64,000 bases of DNA. It comes from Sulfurospirillum sp. GTDB lineage: Bacteria > Campylobacterota > Campylobacteria > Campylobacterales > Sulfurospirillaceae. The position numbers and the translations under genes were made by a program. The notes beneath the pieces are model-generated. The model was not told the origin of the DNA, did not search any database, and saw only the letters and a list, made by a program, of their open reading frames with translations. Location of the stretch: NCBI GenBank assembly GCA_016744795.1, contig JADGDR010000002.1, positions 1 through 64,000 on the forward strand, in the 5' to 3' direction. Of the stretch, positions 44,767 to 54,024 are shown in pieces (within the stretch, counting starts at the first letter, position 1; every line of letters starts with the position of its first letter).

Positions 44767-46056
44767 TTATAAGTTAAAAGATTTTTCACCATGTAATGAT
44801 TCGTCAAGACCTACACTCTCTGCCTCTTCATCAACTCTAGCACCATTTGTTAATGCTGAAGCAATATAGTAAACAACAACAGTTCCAATAAGTGTAAAGA
44901 TTCCAACAACTATGACTGATTCGACTTGCACTATAAATTGTCCCATTCTATCACCTGAATCTTTAAGTGGTCCGTCCCATAAAAGTTCTTTATCATCTAA
45001 TGCTAAGAAACCAGTTGCTAAAGCACCCCATAATCCAACTAAAAAGTGAATACCAAAAGCATCTAGACTATCATCGTAACCTAGTTTCTTTTTAAGAGCC
45101 GTTACTCCAAAGAAACCTATAACAGAACCAATTGAACCTAAGATTATAGCTCCACTCACATCTACAAATCCAGCAGCTGGAGTTATAGCAACTAAACCAG
45201 AAACCACACCTGAAGCAGCGCCTAATAAGGTTGTTTTCTTGTAAACTATATACTCAATTATGACCCAAGTAAGTCCAGCGACTGCAGGAGCTAAAGCAGT
45301 TGTAAAAAAAGCTAAACCAGCAATAGCATTTGCACCAAATGCACTTCCTCCATTGAATCCAAACCAACCAAACCATAAAAGAGTAGCACCAAGAGCTGTT
45401 AACATAACACTTATAGGTTTCATTGCTATTTTTGGATAACCCTTTCTTTCACCAACAAGATAAGCAAGAACAAGACCAGCGAGTCCTCCATTCATGTGAA
45501 CAACAGTACCACCAGCAAAATCAAGTGCTCCAGCATCGAACAAGAACCCTCCACCCCATACCATGTGGGCTATTGGTGCATAAACAACTACCACCCAAAT
45601 GGCAGAAAATACTAACCATGTTGAAAATTTCATTCTCTCTATGACAGAACCACTTGCAATTGCAATTGTAATGGCAGCAAATGTTCCTTGAAAAACAACA
45701 AAAACATAAGTAGGATACGTTCCACTCAAATCTTTCCAGTTTATACCGCTTAAAAATATGTTAGACAAACCACCAATGACTTTGTTTAATCCACCATCAG
45801 CTGTACCAAAAGCAATTGAGTAACCAAATGCTATCCAAATAACCATGCCAACTAAGAATGCTGAAAAAACCATCATATAGGTATTTAGTAGGTTTTTACT
45901 TCTCGTCATACCACCATAAAATAGTGCAAGACCAGCTGGAGTCATTAGTAGAACAAGTGCTGCTGAAACCATCATCCATGCTGTGTCACCAGTATCTAAT
46001 TTATCTTCAGCAAAAGCCAAAGAAGGTAAAAGAGTCAACCATAGCCAATTTTTCAT
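44767..46056 (-). CDS. amt: Ammonium transporter
   Basis: 429 residues, starting with a signal-like segment (MKNWLWLTLLPSLAFA) followed by about 11 membrane helices. Signatures: TPAGLALFYGGMTRSKN, IERMKFSTWLVFSAIWVV, the pore-His regions FAGGTVVHMNGGLAGL and DSLDAFGIHFLVGLWG. It carries ammonium/ammonia across the inner membrane under GlnK control. Gene order amt-glnK is the reverse of E. coli glnK-amtB. Confidence 0.97.
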   Translation of the reverse strand: MKNWLWLTLLPSLAFAEDKLDTGDTAWMMVSAALVLLMTPAGLALFYGGMTRSKNLLNTYMMVFSAFLVGMVIWIAFGYSIAFGTADGGLNKVIGGLSNIFLSGINWKDLSGTYPTYVFVVFQGTFAAITIAIASGSVIERMKFSTWLVFSAIWVVVVYAPIAHMVWGGGFLFDAGALDFAGGTVVHMNGGLAGLVLAYLVGERKGYPKIAMKPISVMLTALGATLLWFGWFGFNGGSAFGANAIAGLAFFTTALAPAVAGLTWVIIEYIVYKKTTLLGAASGVVSGLVAITPAAGFVDVSGAIILGSIGSVIGFFGVTALKKKLGYDDSLDAFGIHFLVGLWGALATGFLALDDKELLWDGPLKDSGDRMGQFIVQVESVIVVGIFTLIGTVVVYYIASALTNGARVDEEAESVGLDESLHGEKSFNL

Positions 46057-46194
46057 TTTCCATCCTTTTTAGTTTAATTGCTTAAATTGTATCATTAAAA
46101 AGTAGATAAAATATACTGTTCAATGATTAAAAAATAACCAGTTACAGTCATTAAATTTTATTTTTGCTTAAACTAGTACTAAAATAGCATTATA

Positions 46195-46203
46195 TGATAT
46201 AAT
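46195..46203 (+). promoter_or_regulatory. Extended -10 promoter
   Basis: TGATATAAT, a perfect extended -10, 45 bases before the ATG of the small secreted protein at 46249. Confidence 0.6.
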
Positions 46204-46248
46204 TGATTATAATTAAAATAGCTATTTATAATAATAAGGAGGATGATT

Positions 46249-46653
46249 ATGAAGGGTAAAATTGTTTTATTAGTACTGTTCTTACCATTGCTATATCTTT
46301 TTGCAGGAGAAAAAGTTTTAATGGATCAGGTTGTAAATAGAGTTGAAAAAAATGCAATTTATATATATGATTATTGTACAGGTGAGTATATGAAAATTGA
46401 ATTAAATCAAGAAGAAGAGATTGAATGCAGAGATGTTCAGCAGGTAAAACTTGAAGATTTAAAAGGAGAACCAAAAGTTGCATCTAATGAAGAGTGCAAC
46501 GAAGATAATGTCCAAGTTATCAATATAACTGATAAAAATCAAGTTTTTGAAATCTATGATCGCAGTAGAGGTAAGCATATGCTTGTAGAAATTGGTGATG
46601 ACGGTATATTAAGATGCAAAGATATAAAAATTATTAAAAAAATAAAAAAATAA
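46249..46653 (+). CDS. Small secreted hypothetical protein
   Basis: 134 residues from ATG 46249; AAGGAGG at 46236-46242 is too close to the alternative ATG at 46243. A signal peptide (KIVLLVLFLPLLYLFAG) is followed by two similar halves: IYIYDYCTGEYMKIELN...EIECRDVQQVKL and FEIYDRSRGKHMLVEIG...ILRCKDIKII. This is an internal repeat of about 40 residues each ending in a Cys-[RK]-Asp strand. No family recognised; periplasmic. Confidence 0.65.
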   Translation: MKGKIVLLVLFLPLLYLFAGEKVLMDQVVNRVEKNAIYIYDYCTGEYMKIELNQEEEIECRDVQQVKLEDLKGEPKVASNEECNEDNVQVINITDKNQVFEIYDRSRGKHMLVEIGDDGILRCKDIKIIKKIKK

Positions 46654-46772
46654 TTTATATTTTCTTTAAGTCAAATTTTTTGCATATCGCTTTTATCTAG
46701 TTTGCTTAACAAGTTATTTTACTGTTAAGCATTCAGAAGATATGATTAAATATACAACAGTGTCTCTTATAG

Positions 46773-46797
46773 AGCCATCTTTCATAACCTGATGGCT
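46773..46797. terminator. Hairpin in the gap after 46653
   Basis: AGCCATC-N11-GATGGCT, a perfect 7-bp stem. It is in the 238-base gap between this gene and the GNAT gene, followed by TCTTAATTAAAA, so termination is plausible but not strong. Confidence 0.4.
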
Positions 46798-46891
46798 TCT
46801 TAATTAAAAGGACTGGAAAATATAAACTGTTTCCTTTTGTTCTTTTACAAAAAGAATAATAAGCTCATATTAAACATCAGTTATTAACTTA

Positions 46892-47371
46892 TTAACAAAA
46901 CTTTTCCATAACAAAATTAATAAACTTTTGTTCTCTAAGTTCTACTTCTTGTTTTTTAAAGACATTAAAACCAAAGTGCTCGTAAAATGGACGAGCAGTG
47001 ATACTTACTTCAGAATGGTAACGCTTCACGTCACGTTCTTTACCTACAGATAAAACATGAGTCATTAATGCTCTGCCTATACCTATTCCTTGATACTTAT
47101 GATGACAAAAGAAATGATTGATTAGACCATTTGCTTGTAGATCTGTATAACCAACTATTACACCATTAATTTGTGCAATAAATGGAGATAAATTATTCAT
47201 GCATCTTTCCCAATCTTTTTTATCTTTTTTATCTTTTTTAAATGAATTAGGAGCCCAAGCTTCAACTTGCTTTTGAGAATAGTCTTGAATATTGATAGTG
47301 CGAATTGTATTAAAATGGATAGCCCACAATGCTTCGGCATCAGTTTCTTGATAATTTCGAATCGTTAGCAA
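46892..47371 (-). CDS. GNAT family N-acetyltransferase
   Basis: 159 residues from a TTG at 47371 behind AAAGGA. The acetyl-CoA loop HHKYQGIGIGRALMTHV and the surrounding VIVGYTDLQANGLINHFF strand identify GNAT; the C-terminal ARPFYEHFGFNVFKKQEV is the usual closing region. Substrate unknown. A 9-base tandem repeat (ATCTTTTTT x3, about 47212-47238) encodes a Lys-Lys-Asp repeat near residue 46. Confidence 0.85.
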   Translation of the reverse strand: MLTIRNYQETDAEALWAIHFNTIRTINIQDYSQKQVEAWAPNSFKKDKKDKKDWERCMNNLSPFIAQINGVIVGYTDLQANGLINHFFCHHKYQGIGIGRALMTHVLSVGKERDVKRYHSEVSITARPFYEHFGFNVFKKQEVELREQKFINFVMEKFC

Positions 47372-47671
47372 CGTAAATCCTTTGTGATTAGATAATTTCT
47401 TTTAACTTACATAAGATAGTAGTTTATTATATTTTTTCTTTATTGGTAATTATGTCTTTCCAAGTTTTATTTGGTTTAAATCCTTTTGGCAAAATCAATA
47501 AAGCAAAAGGCATATAAGTATTAAATAGTTAGTTATAAAACAGTGCTGAAGCTATCATTATTAGACAATTAAAAAAAATGATTATAAATTTTATTCTCTA
47601 AAAGCCTAAAGTATGTTAAAATATTATTAGTAAGTCACGATTAAAAGCATATTTATAAGAATGGAAAAAAA
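47372..47671. other. Noncoding gap upstream of metH
   Basis: 300 AT-rich bases. A TTAAAATATTATTAG stretch near 47617 may contain the metH promoter. I see no SAM or cobalamin riboswitch consensus and no gene; a 21-codon frame at 47451 is too short to support. Confidence 0.5.
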
Positions 47672-50600
47672 TTGAAAAACTTAAAAGACCTAATAAAACA
47701 AAGAGTAATGATTATTGATGGTGCTATGGGTACGCAGATACAAAATGCAGATATACCTGATTTGGCATGGAGTGGTTTAGAAGGTTGTAATGAGCTCTTA
47801 AACACTACATGTAAAGAAGTTATTTCAAATATACATAGGGGTTATTTGGAAGCTGGGGCTGACATTATTAAAACCAATACTTTTGGAGCTTTGCCTTGGG
47901 TTTTAGATGACTATGAGATTGGAAGCCGCACTTATGAATTGGCTTTAAATGGTGCAAAAATAGTAAAAGAAGTTTGTGAAGAGTTTAGTTCACCTGAAAA
48001 ACCTCGTTTTGTTGCTGGGGCAATGGGACCAGGAACCAAGTTACCATCTTTAGGACACATTACTTATGATGAGATGTATGAGGGTTATTGTGAGGCTGTA
48101 AAGGGTTTGATTGATGGGGGAGTTGATGTCTTTTTAATAGAGACTGCTCAAGACCCACTTCAAATAAAAGCAGCACTTCATGCAATGCAAGATATGAATA
48201 AAGAAAAAAATGTAAATATTCCCATAATGGTATCTGTTACGATTGAGCTAAGTGGAACAATGCTTATTGGGACTGATGCTATTACTATTTCAACTATTAT
48301 GGAACCATTTGATATTCTTAGCCTTGGGTTTAACTGCGGAACAGGACCAGAGCAAGTTAAAAAGCACGTTAAAACATTAAGTGAGGTTTGTAAGTTTCCC
48401 CTTAGTGTTCATGCAAATGCGGGTCTTCCTCAAAACAGAGGAGGGGTTACGTTTTACCCAATGCAACCCAAAGAGTTTACAGACTTACAAGAGAGCTTTT
48501 TGCAATTTGATGGGGTTTGTATATTAGGGGGTTGTTGTGGAACTACACCTGAGCATATAAAAATGCTTACATGCAGAGTAAAAGACATAACTCCAAAAGC
48601 TCCAATAGGACAATCACCTATGGCAATTGCTTCTTTGTTTGAAACAAGAGCCTTAAAACAAGACCCAGCACCATTTTTAATTGGTGAGCGTTCAAATGCA
48701 ACTGGTTCAAAAGCTTTTCGAGAGTTAATTTTGGCAGAAGATTACGATACATCTTTATCAGTTGCACAACAACAAGTAAGAAGTGGTGCTCATGGAATTG
48801 ATGTTAGTGTAGGTTTTGCAGGGCGTGATGAGAACAGAGATACCATAGAAGTTGTTGGAAGATATGTGCAAAAAATACTACTTCCTCTTATGCCAGATAC
48901 AACGCAAATTCCTGCACTAAAAACTGCACTTAAACTCATAGGTGGAAAGCCTATTATTAACTCTGTAAACCTTGAAGATGGTGAAGAAAAGTTTGACAAG
49001 GTATGTGCTTTAGCAAAAAGATTTGGTTGTGCTTTAGTTTGTCTAACCATAGATGAAGTAGGTATGGCTAAAACAAAAGATGACAAAATAAGAATTGCAC
49101 AGAGAATTTACGACCTTGCTACTAAACGTCATGGAATCAACCCTGAAAACTTGGTTTTTGATTTACTTACTTTTACTGTGGGAAGTGGTGATGCCCAGTA
49201 TCATAGAGCTGCAATAGAAGTCATAGAAGCTATTGGGGAGTTTAGTAAGATGCACCCTGAGGTTGGTTTTGTTCTTGGGGTTTCAAATATATCTTTTGGA
49301 TTAGCTAAAAATGCTCGTGAATACTTAAACTCTGTATTTTTGAATCATTGTGTTGAAGCTGGATTAAGTATGGCAATAGTAAATGTAAAAAACACACTTC
49401 CAATGCACAAGATAAGCGAAGAACAGCTAAAAGTTTGTGATGACTTACTTTTAAATCGTCGAGAAGAGGGTGATCCACTTTTTAAGTTTATAGATTATTT
49501 TTCAGATGTAAGTGAGCAAAAAGAGGAAGACGATGAGGTATATAATGCACTTAGTACCGAGGAAAAACTTGCTCATCTTCTCATAGATGGTGACAAAGAA
49601 CGAATTATGATACTTTTAGTGAGTGCAAAAGACGAAATTGCACCTGAAAAAATTGTAAATGAGATTTTGATAAATGCCATGAAAGTAGTAGGTGAGCTTT
49701 TTGGAAGTGGAAAGATGCAACTCCCTTTTGTACTTCAAAGTGCAGAGGTAATGAAAGCTAGTGTGGATTACTTGAATCCATTTTTGCCTAAAAAAAGCAA
49801 AGAAACAGAAACAACACTTATAATAGGAACTGTAAAAGGTGATGTGCATGATGTTGGTAAAAACCTTGTGGACATTATTCTTTCAAATAATGGTTTTAAA
49901 GTCATAAACATAGGCATAAAAGCAGATTTACAAGATTTTTTAACTGCTATGAAAGAGCATAAAGCAGATGCTCTTGGCATGAGTGGGCTTTTGGTCAAAT
50001 CAACAGCAGTTATGAAAGAGAACTTAGAAATGATGAGGTCAATGGGAATTGATATTCCAGTCATACTTGGCGGTGCTGCACTTAATGACAAGTTTGTTAA
50101 TGAGTTTTGTAGAGTCAATTATGATGGTCCAGTATTTTATTGTAAAGATGCTTTTGAAGGCATAACAGCCATGAGTCGCATTGAAGCTGGGGATTTTAAT
50201 ACAGATTTTGGAAGAGTAATTGTAGATGAAGAGATAGTTCAACTTAAAGAGAAAAAGAGAAAAATACCTCCTTATGAAGAGATAGAAATACCTGTTAGTG
50301 CCAATTCTATTCCTACACCTCCATTTTGGGGAAGAAAAAAACTTGAAGCTAATGTAAAAAGCATAGCTTATGAGTGGATAAATCACAAAATAATGTTTTC
50401 TCGTGCTTGGGGTTATAGTGGTAAAGGTATGAGTAAAGAGGAGAAGCAAAAACAAAGAGATAATGTCCTTTGGCCTCTTTATGAAAGACTTAAACGTGAT
50501 ATTGAAAAAATGGACTTGTTTGATCCTACAATCATATATGGTTATTATCCTTGTAGAAGTGAGCAAAACAGACTTCATATTCTTGATGAAAAAAGAGGGT

Positions 50601-51139
50601 ACTTTAGTGAAAGTGAAGTTAATCGTGAACCTTTACATGTAGACGATATAACCCATACCTTAGATTTTCCAAGACAAGGACGAAAGCCTTATCGATGTTT
50701 GAGTGATTACATACAAAGTGACAGAGATGATGTTGTTGCGTTTACTTGTGTGAGTGCTGGGGCTAAGTTTAGTGAGTATGAAAAAAAACTTTATTCTGAG
50801 GGGAATTTTCAAGAGTATCATCTGATTCACGGTATTAGCATAGAAATTGCAGAAGCATTAGCAGAGGTGGCACATAAACAAATAAGACTTGACCTTGGTA
50901 TTGCTGAAAAAGAAAAGCACGCATTAAAAGATGTACAGATGAGAGCATATACAGGGTGCAGATACTCGTTTGGATATGCAAGTTGCCCTGAACTTTCGGA
51001 TACAAAAGTTATATTTGATTTACTTAAACCTGAAGAGTTCGGAATTGAGCTTAGTGAGACTTTTCAAATTCATCCAGAACAAAGTACAACAGCCATAGTT
51101 ATGCACCACAGTAAAGCACTATATTTTAATGTAGATTAA
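47672..51139 (+). CDS. metH: Cobalamin-dependent methionine synthase
   Basis: 1155 residues from a TTG start. Four modules: homocysteine-binding (1-320; zinc Cys in CILGGCCGTTPEH), methyl-THF-binding (about 335-600; LIGERSNATGSKAFRELI), B12-binding (about 620-870; VKGDVHDVGKN with the cobalt-coordinating His), and AdoMet reactivation (about 900-1155; RAYTGCRYSFGYASCPEL). It methylates homocysteine with methyl-THF. Palindromes at 47806 (TTCKEV) and 50634 (PLHVDD) fall in variable stretches. Confidence 0.98.
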   Translation: MKNLKDLIKQRVMIIDGAMGTQIQNADIPDLAWSGLEGCNELLNTTCKEVISNIHRGYLEAGADIIKTNTFGALPWVLDDYEIGSRTYELALNGAKIVKEVCEEFSSPEKPRFVAGAMGPGTKLPSLGHITYDEMYEGYCEAVKGLIDGGVDVFLIETAQDPLQIKAALHAMQDMNKEKNVNIPIMVSVTIELSGTMLIGTDAITISTIMEPFDILSLGFNCGTGPEQVKKHVKTLSEVCKFPLSVHANAGLPQNRGGVTFYPMQPKEFTDLQESFLQFDGVCILGGCCGTTPEHIKMLTCRVKDITPKAPIGQSPMAIASLFETRALKQDPAPFLIGERSNATGSKAFRELILAEDYDTSLSVAQQQVRSGAHGIDVSVGFAGRDENRDTIEVVGRYVQKILLPLMPDTTQIPALKTALKLIGGKPIINSVNLEDGEEKFDKVCALAKRFGCALVCLTIDEVGMAKTKDDKIRIAQRIYDLATKRHGINPENLVFDLLTFTVGSGDAQYHRAAIEVIEAIGEFSKMHPEVGFVLGVSNISFGLAKNAREYLNSVFLNHCVEAGLSMAIVNVKNTLPMHKISEEQLKVCDDLLLNRREEGDPLFKFIDYFSDVSEQKEEDDEVYNALSTEEKLAHLLIDGDKERIMILLVSAKDEIAPEKIVNEILINAMKVVGELFGSGKMQLPFVLQSAEVMKASVDYLNPFLPKKSKETETTLIIGTVKGDVHDVGKNLVDIILSNNGFKVINIGIKADLQDFLTAMKEHKADALGMSGLLVKSTAVMKENLEMMRSMGIDIPVILGGAALNDKFVNEFCRVNYDGPVFYCKDAFEGITAMSRIEAGDFNTDFGRVIVDEEIVQLKEKKRKIPPYEEIEIPVSANSIPTPPFWGRKKLEANVKSIAYEWINHKIMFSRAWGYSGKGMSKEEKQKQRDNVLWPLYERLKRDIEKMDLFDPTIIYGYYPCRSEQNRLHILDEKRGYFSESEVNREPLHVDDITHTLDFPRQGRKPYRCLSDYIQSDRDDVVAFTCVSAGAKFSEYEKKLYSEGNFQEYHLIHGISIEIAEALAEVAHKQIRLDLGIAEKEKHALKDVQMRAYTGCRYSFGYASCPELSDTKVIFDLLKPEEFGIELSETFQIHPEQSTTAIVMHHSKALYFNVD

Positions 51140-51140
51140 T

Positions 51141-51173
51141 CTTTACATGTAAGGATTTTCCTTACATGTAAAG
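51141..51173. terminator. Double-palindrome hairpin, bidirectional terminator between metH and oppF
   Basis: CTTTACATGTAAGGA-TTT-TCCTTACATGTAAAG is a perfect 15-bp stem with a 3-base loop, made of two inverted TACATGTA elements. It fills almost the whole gap between the convergent stops (51139 and 51180), so it can terminate both transcripts. Confidence 0.75.
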
Positions 51174-51179
51174 AAGTTA

Positions 51180-52160
51180 TTAAAAGTTAAAACAGCTTAA
51201 TGTATGTTTGTCATTTATGGTAGTAATCTCAGGTTTACTAATTGAGCATTTATCTATTACTTTAGGGCATCTTGTCCTAAAAACACAGCCGCTTGGTGGG
51301 TTTATAGGAGAAGGTAAATCACCATCTAAGAAATCAATTTTTTTGTTTTTTTCTCTTTTGGGATCAGCTACCGGAACTGCTGAGATAAGAGCTTTATTGT
51401 ATGGATGAAGTGGGTTATTAAATAACTCATTTTTCTCTGCCATTTCAACAAAATTTCCTAGGTAAATTACAAGAATTTTGTGAGAAATATGTTTTACAAC
51501 TGAAAGGTCATGAGAGATAAAGATAAGTGTTAAATTCATCTCTTTTTGAAGTTCCATAAGCAAGTTTGTAACTTGAGCTTGAATTGAAACATCTAATGCA
51601 CTAACAGGTTCATCACAGATTATAAGCTTTGGTTCAGTTATGAGCGCACGAGCAATTCCTATTCTTTGACATTGACCACCAGAAAACTCATGAGGGTATC
51701 TGTTGATTACATTTGGAAGTAGTCCAACTTTTGTCATTGTCTGTAAAACTTTTTCTTTTCTCTGTTTTTTATTCATTTTTGGGAAAAAAGATAAAAGAGG
51801 CTCAGCAATAATATCACCAACGTTCATTCTAGGATCAAGTGAAGCTAAAGGATCTTGAAAAATCATCTGCATGTCTTTTTTCAGAAGCCATTTCTCTTCT
51901 TTACTTATGTTGGTTAAATTTTTTCCTTCAAAAAAGATTTTACCACTTGTAGTAGGAACAAGGTCTATGATAGCTCGAGCAAGAGTTGATTTTCCACATC
52001 CAGATTCACCAACTATACCGAGAGTCTCTCCTTGTTTAATTTCAAAACTAATGTCATCTACTGCTTTTAGTTTATCATATCCAAAATCAAATAGATGTTT
52101 GTTTGATTTTATGTTGAATTGTACCTTTAGATTTTCTACTTTTAATATAATTTCACTCAT
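51180..52160 (-). CDS. oppF: Oligopeptide ABC transporter ATP-binding protein
   Basis: 326 residues from ATG 52160, preceded by AAGGT and overlapping the oppD stop (ATGAGTGA); a longer frame to 52205 would run into oppD. Walker A GESGCGKSTLARAI, signature FSGGQCQRIGIARAL, Walker B LIICDEPVSALDVS, and the C-terminal oligopeptide/dipeptide cysteine domain (GCVFRTRCP) are present. Cytoplasmic ATPase partner of OppD. Confidence 0.95.
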   Translation of the reverse strand: MSEIILKVENLKVQFNIKSNKHLFDFGYDKLKAVDDISFEIKQGETLGIVGESGCGKSTLARAIIDLVPTTSGKIFFEGKNLTNISKEEKWLLKKDMQMIFQDPLASLDPRMNVGDIIAEPLLSFFPKMNKKQRKEKVLQTMTKVGLLPNVINRYPHEFSGGQCQRIGIARALITEPKLIICDEPVSALDVSIQAQVTNLLMELQKEMNLTLIFISHDLSVVKHISHKILVIYLGNFVEMAEKNELFNNPLHPYNKALISAVPVADPKREKNKKIDFLDGDLPSPINPPSGCVFRTRCPKVIDKCSISKPEITTINDKHTLSCFNF

Positions 52161-53121
52161 ATCTGACCTTTTCAAAATAACATGCTCTTTGTCTACTATT
52201 TTCAAAGTTTACTAAATCAGGGCGGCTAAGTTTACACTCAGTCATCGCGGCGTAGCATCTTTCTTCAAAAGGGCAACCAATAGGCAAGTTTAGTATGTTT
52301 GGAGGATTCCCAGGAATAGTTTCAAGTATCTCAATATTTTCCGTTAGTTTGGGAATTGATTTTAGTAGAGACGTTGTATATGGGTGAGCTGGTTCATAAA
52401 ATATATTCTCTACACTTCCATATTCCATAGTTTGACCTGCATACATAACCATTACATTGTCACACAATCCTGCAACAACACCTAAATCATGAGTGATAAG
52501 GATAATAGCTGTATTGAAATCATTTTTTAATTCATGCATAAGTTGTAGTATTTGTGCTTGTACCGTAACATCAAGTGCAGTTGTTGGCTCATCAGCTATA
52601 AGTAGTTTTGGACGACACAGAAGTGACATAGCTATCATAAGACGTTGTCTCATACCACCTGAGAATTCATGAGGGTACATATTCATTCTCTTTTTTGCTT
52701 CAGGAATTTTAACAGCATCAAGCATTTGTAGCGATTGAGCATAAGCTTCTTCTTTACTGCTTCCCTTGTGTTTAATTAAAACTTCCATAAGTTGTTTTTC
52801 AACTTTCATATATGGGTTTAATGAAGTCATTGGATCTTGAAAAATCATTGCAATCTGTTCTGCTCTGATGTGGTTTAACTCTTTTTCAGGGAGGTTGAGT
52901 ATTTCATTGCCATCAAATTTTACACTACCTCTTGCGTGACCATTTTTGGCAAGTAGCCCCATAATAGAAAAAACACTTTGGCTTTTTCCACTTCCACTTT
53001 CACCAACTATGCCAAGCGTTTGCCCAGCATCTACTGAAAAATTCAGCTCATTTACTGCTCTAACTACTCCATCATGAGTGTCAAAGTCTACACTTAAATT
53101 TTTTACTTCTAATAGACTCAT
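52153..53121 (-). CDS. oppD: Oligopeptide ABC transporter ATP-binding protein
   Basis: 322 residues. Walker A GESGSGKSQSVFSIM, signature FSGGMRQRLMIAMSL, Walker B LLIADEPTTALDV, C-terminal Cys cluster GCPFEERCYA. It energises peptide import together with OppF. Starts 8 bases after oppC. Confidence 0.95.
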   Translation of the reverse strand: MSLLEVKNLSVDFDTHDGVVRAVNELNFSVDAGQTLGIVGESGSGKSQSVFSIMGLLAKNGHARGSVKFDGNEILNLPEKELNHIRAEQIAMIFQDPMTSLNPYMKVEKQLMEVLIKHKGSSKEEAYAQSLQMLDAVKIPEAKKRMNMYPHEFSGGMRQRLMIAMSLLCRPKLLIADEPTTALDVTVQAQILQLMHELKNDFNTAIILITHDLGVVAGLCDNVMVMYAGQTMEYGSVENIFYEPAHPYTTSLLKSIPKLTENIEILETIPGNPPNILNLPIGCPFEERCYAAMTECKLSRPDLVNFENSRQRACYFEKVRYE

Positions 53122-53129
53122 GACATCTC

Positions 53130-54023
53130 CTATCTATCTTTTGGATCAAGAGCATCTCTTAATCCATCACCAATGAAGTTAAAACAAAATAGCGTTATAA
53201 CCAAGAAAAGACCTGGGAACGCTAACTGCCAAACAGCTATATCCATTACTTTTGAACCCTCATTTACCAAAGCACCCCATGAAGTATCTGGTTCTTGGAC
53301 ACCAAGACCTAAGAAACTTAAGAATGATTCAAAAATTATCATATTTGGTATAAGCAGGGTTGCATATACAATAACAATGCCAATTACATTTGGAATGATA
53401 TGTTTTTGTACTATTTTGAAGTTTGAAGTACCACTTACTCTGGCGGCTTCAATAAACTCTTTTTCTTTTAAACTTAAGGTTTGTCCACGAACAATCCTAG
53501 CAACATCAAGCCATGAAACCATACCAATGGCTACAAATATAAAACCTATATTTCGACCAAAAAACGTAACTAAAAGAATGATGAAGAACATAAATGGGAA
53601 AGAAGCTAGTATGTCAACGATTCTCATCATAAGTCCATCAATTTTTCCACCAATAAATCCAGCAGTTGCTCCATAAAAAACACCTATAACAACCGCTACA
53701 CATGCACCCATAAGACCCACCATAAGTGAAATTTTACCACCTTGAAGAGTTCTTACAAAAATATCACGTCCTAAATCATCTGTCCCAAAAAAGTGACCTG
53801 TTAAAAAACTAGGAGCCACTTGCATCAAATCCCAATCTGTATCTTCATATGCAAATTGTGATAAGTTTTGCCCAAATAGAACAAAAAGCACAATAATACA
53901 GATAATAACTAAACTTAAAACTGCCGCTTTATTTTTGAAAAATCTTATTTTCGCATCTTGAAAAAGACTTCTACTCTCTAACTCTAATTTTTCTAATACT
54001 TCTTTTTTATCATTACTAATCAT
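53130..54023 (-). CDS. oppC: Oligopeptide ABC transporter permease
   Basis: 297 residues. A long N-terminal cytoplasmic segment precedes six membrane helices; GTDDLGRDIFVRTLQGGKISL and the coupling-helix loop EAARVSGTSNFKIVQKHIIPN are OppC/DppC hallmarks. It forms the channel with OppB. One base separates it from oppB. Confidence 0.94.
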   Translation of the reverse strand: MISNDKKEVLEKLELESRSLFQDAKIRFFKNKAAVLSLVIICIIVLFVLFGQNLSQFAYEDTDWDLMQVAPSFLTGHFFGTDDLGRDIFVRTLQGGKISLMVGLMGACVAVVIGVFYGATAGFIGGKIDGLMMRIVDILASFPFMFFIILLVTFFGRNIGFIFVAIGMVSWLDVARIVRGQTLSLKEKEFIEAARVSGTSNFKIVQKHIIPNVIGIVIVYATLLIPNMIIFESFLSFLGLGVQEPDTSWGALVNEGSKVMDIAVWQLAFPGLFLVITLFCFNFIGDGLRDALDPKDR

Positions 54024-54024
54024 A

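Noticed and set aside
47451-47516. 21-codon frame upstream of metH
   Set aside because: Too short, no ribosome site, no recognisable domain.
47372-47671. SAM or cobalamin riboswitch before metH
   Set aside because: No B12-box or SAM-riboswitch core could be recognised and the region is low-complexity AT-rich sequence.
50039-50578. Long open frame (179 codons) antisense to metH
   Set aside because: Composition is that of a shadow of the coding strand; metH domains are continuous across it.
53173-53676. 167-codon frame antisense to oppC
   Set aside because: Shadow of a conserved permease gene; no motif or ribosome site.
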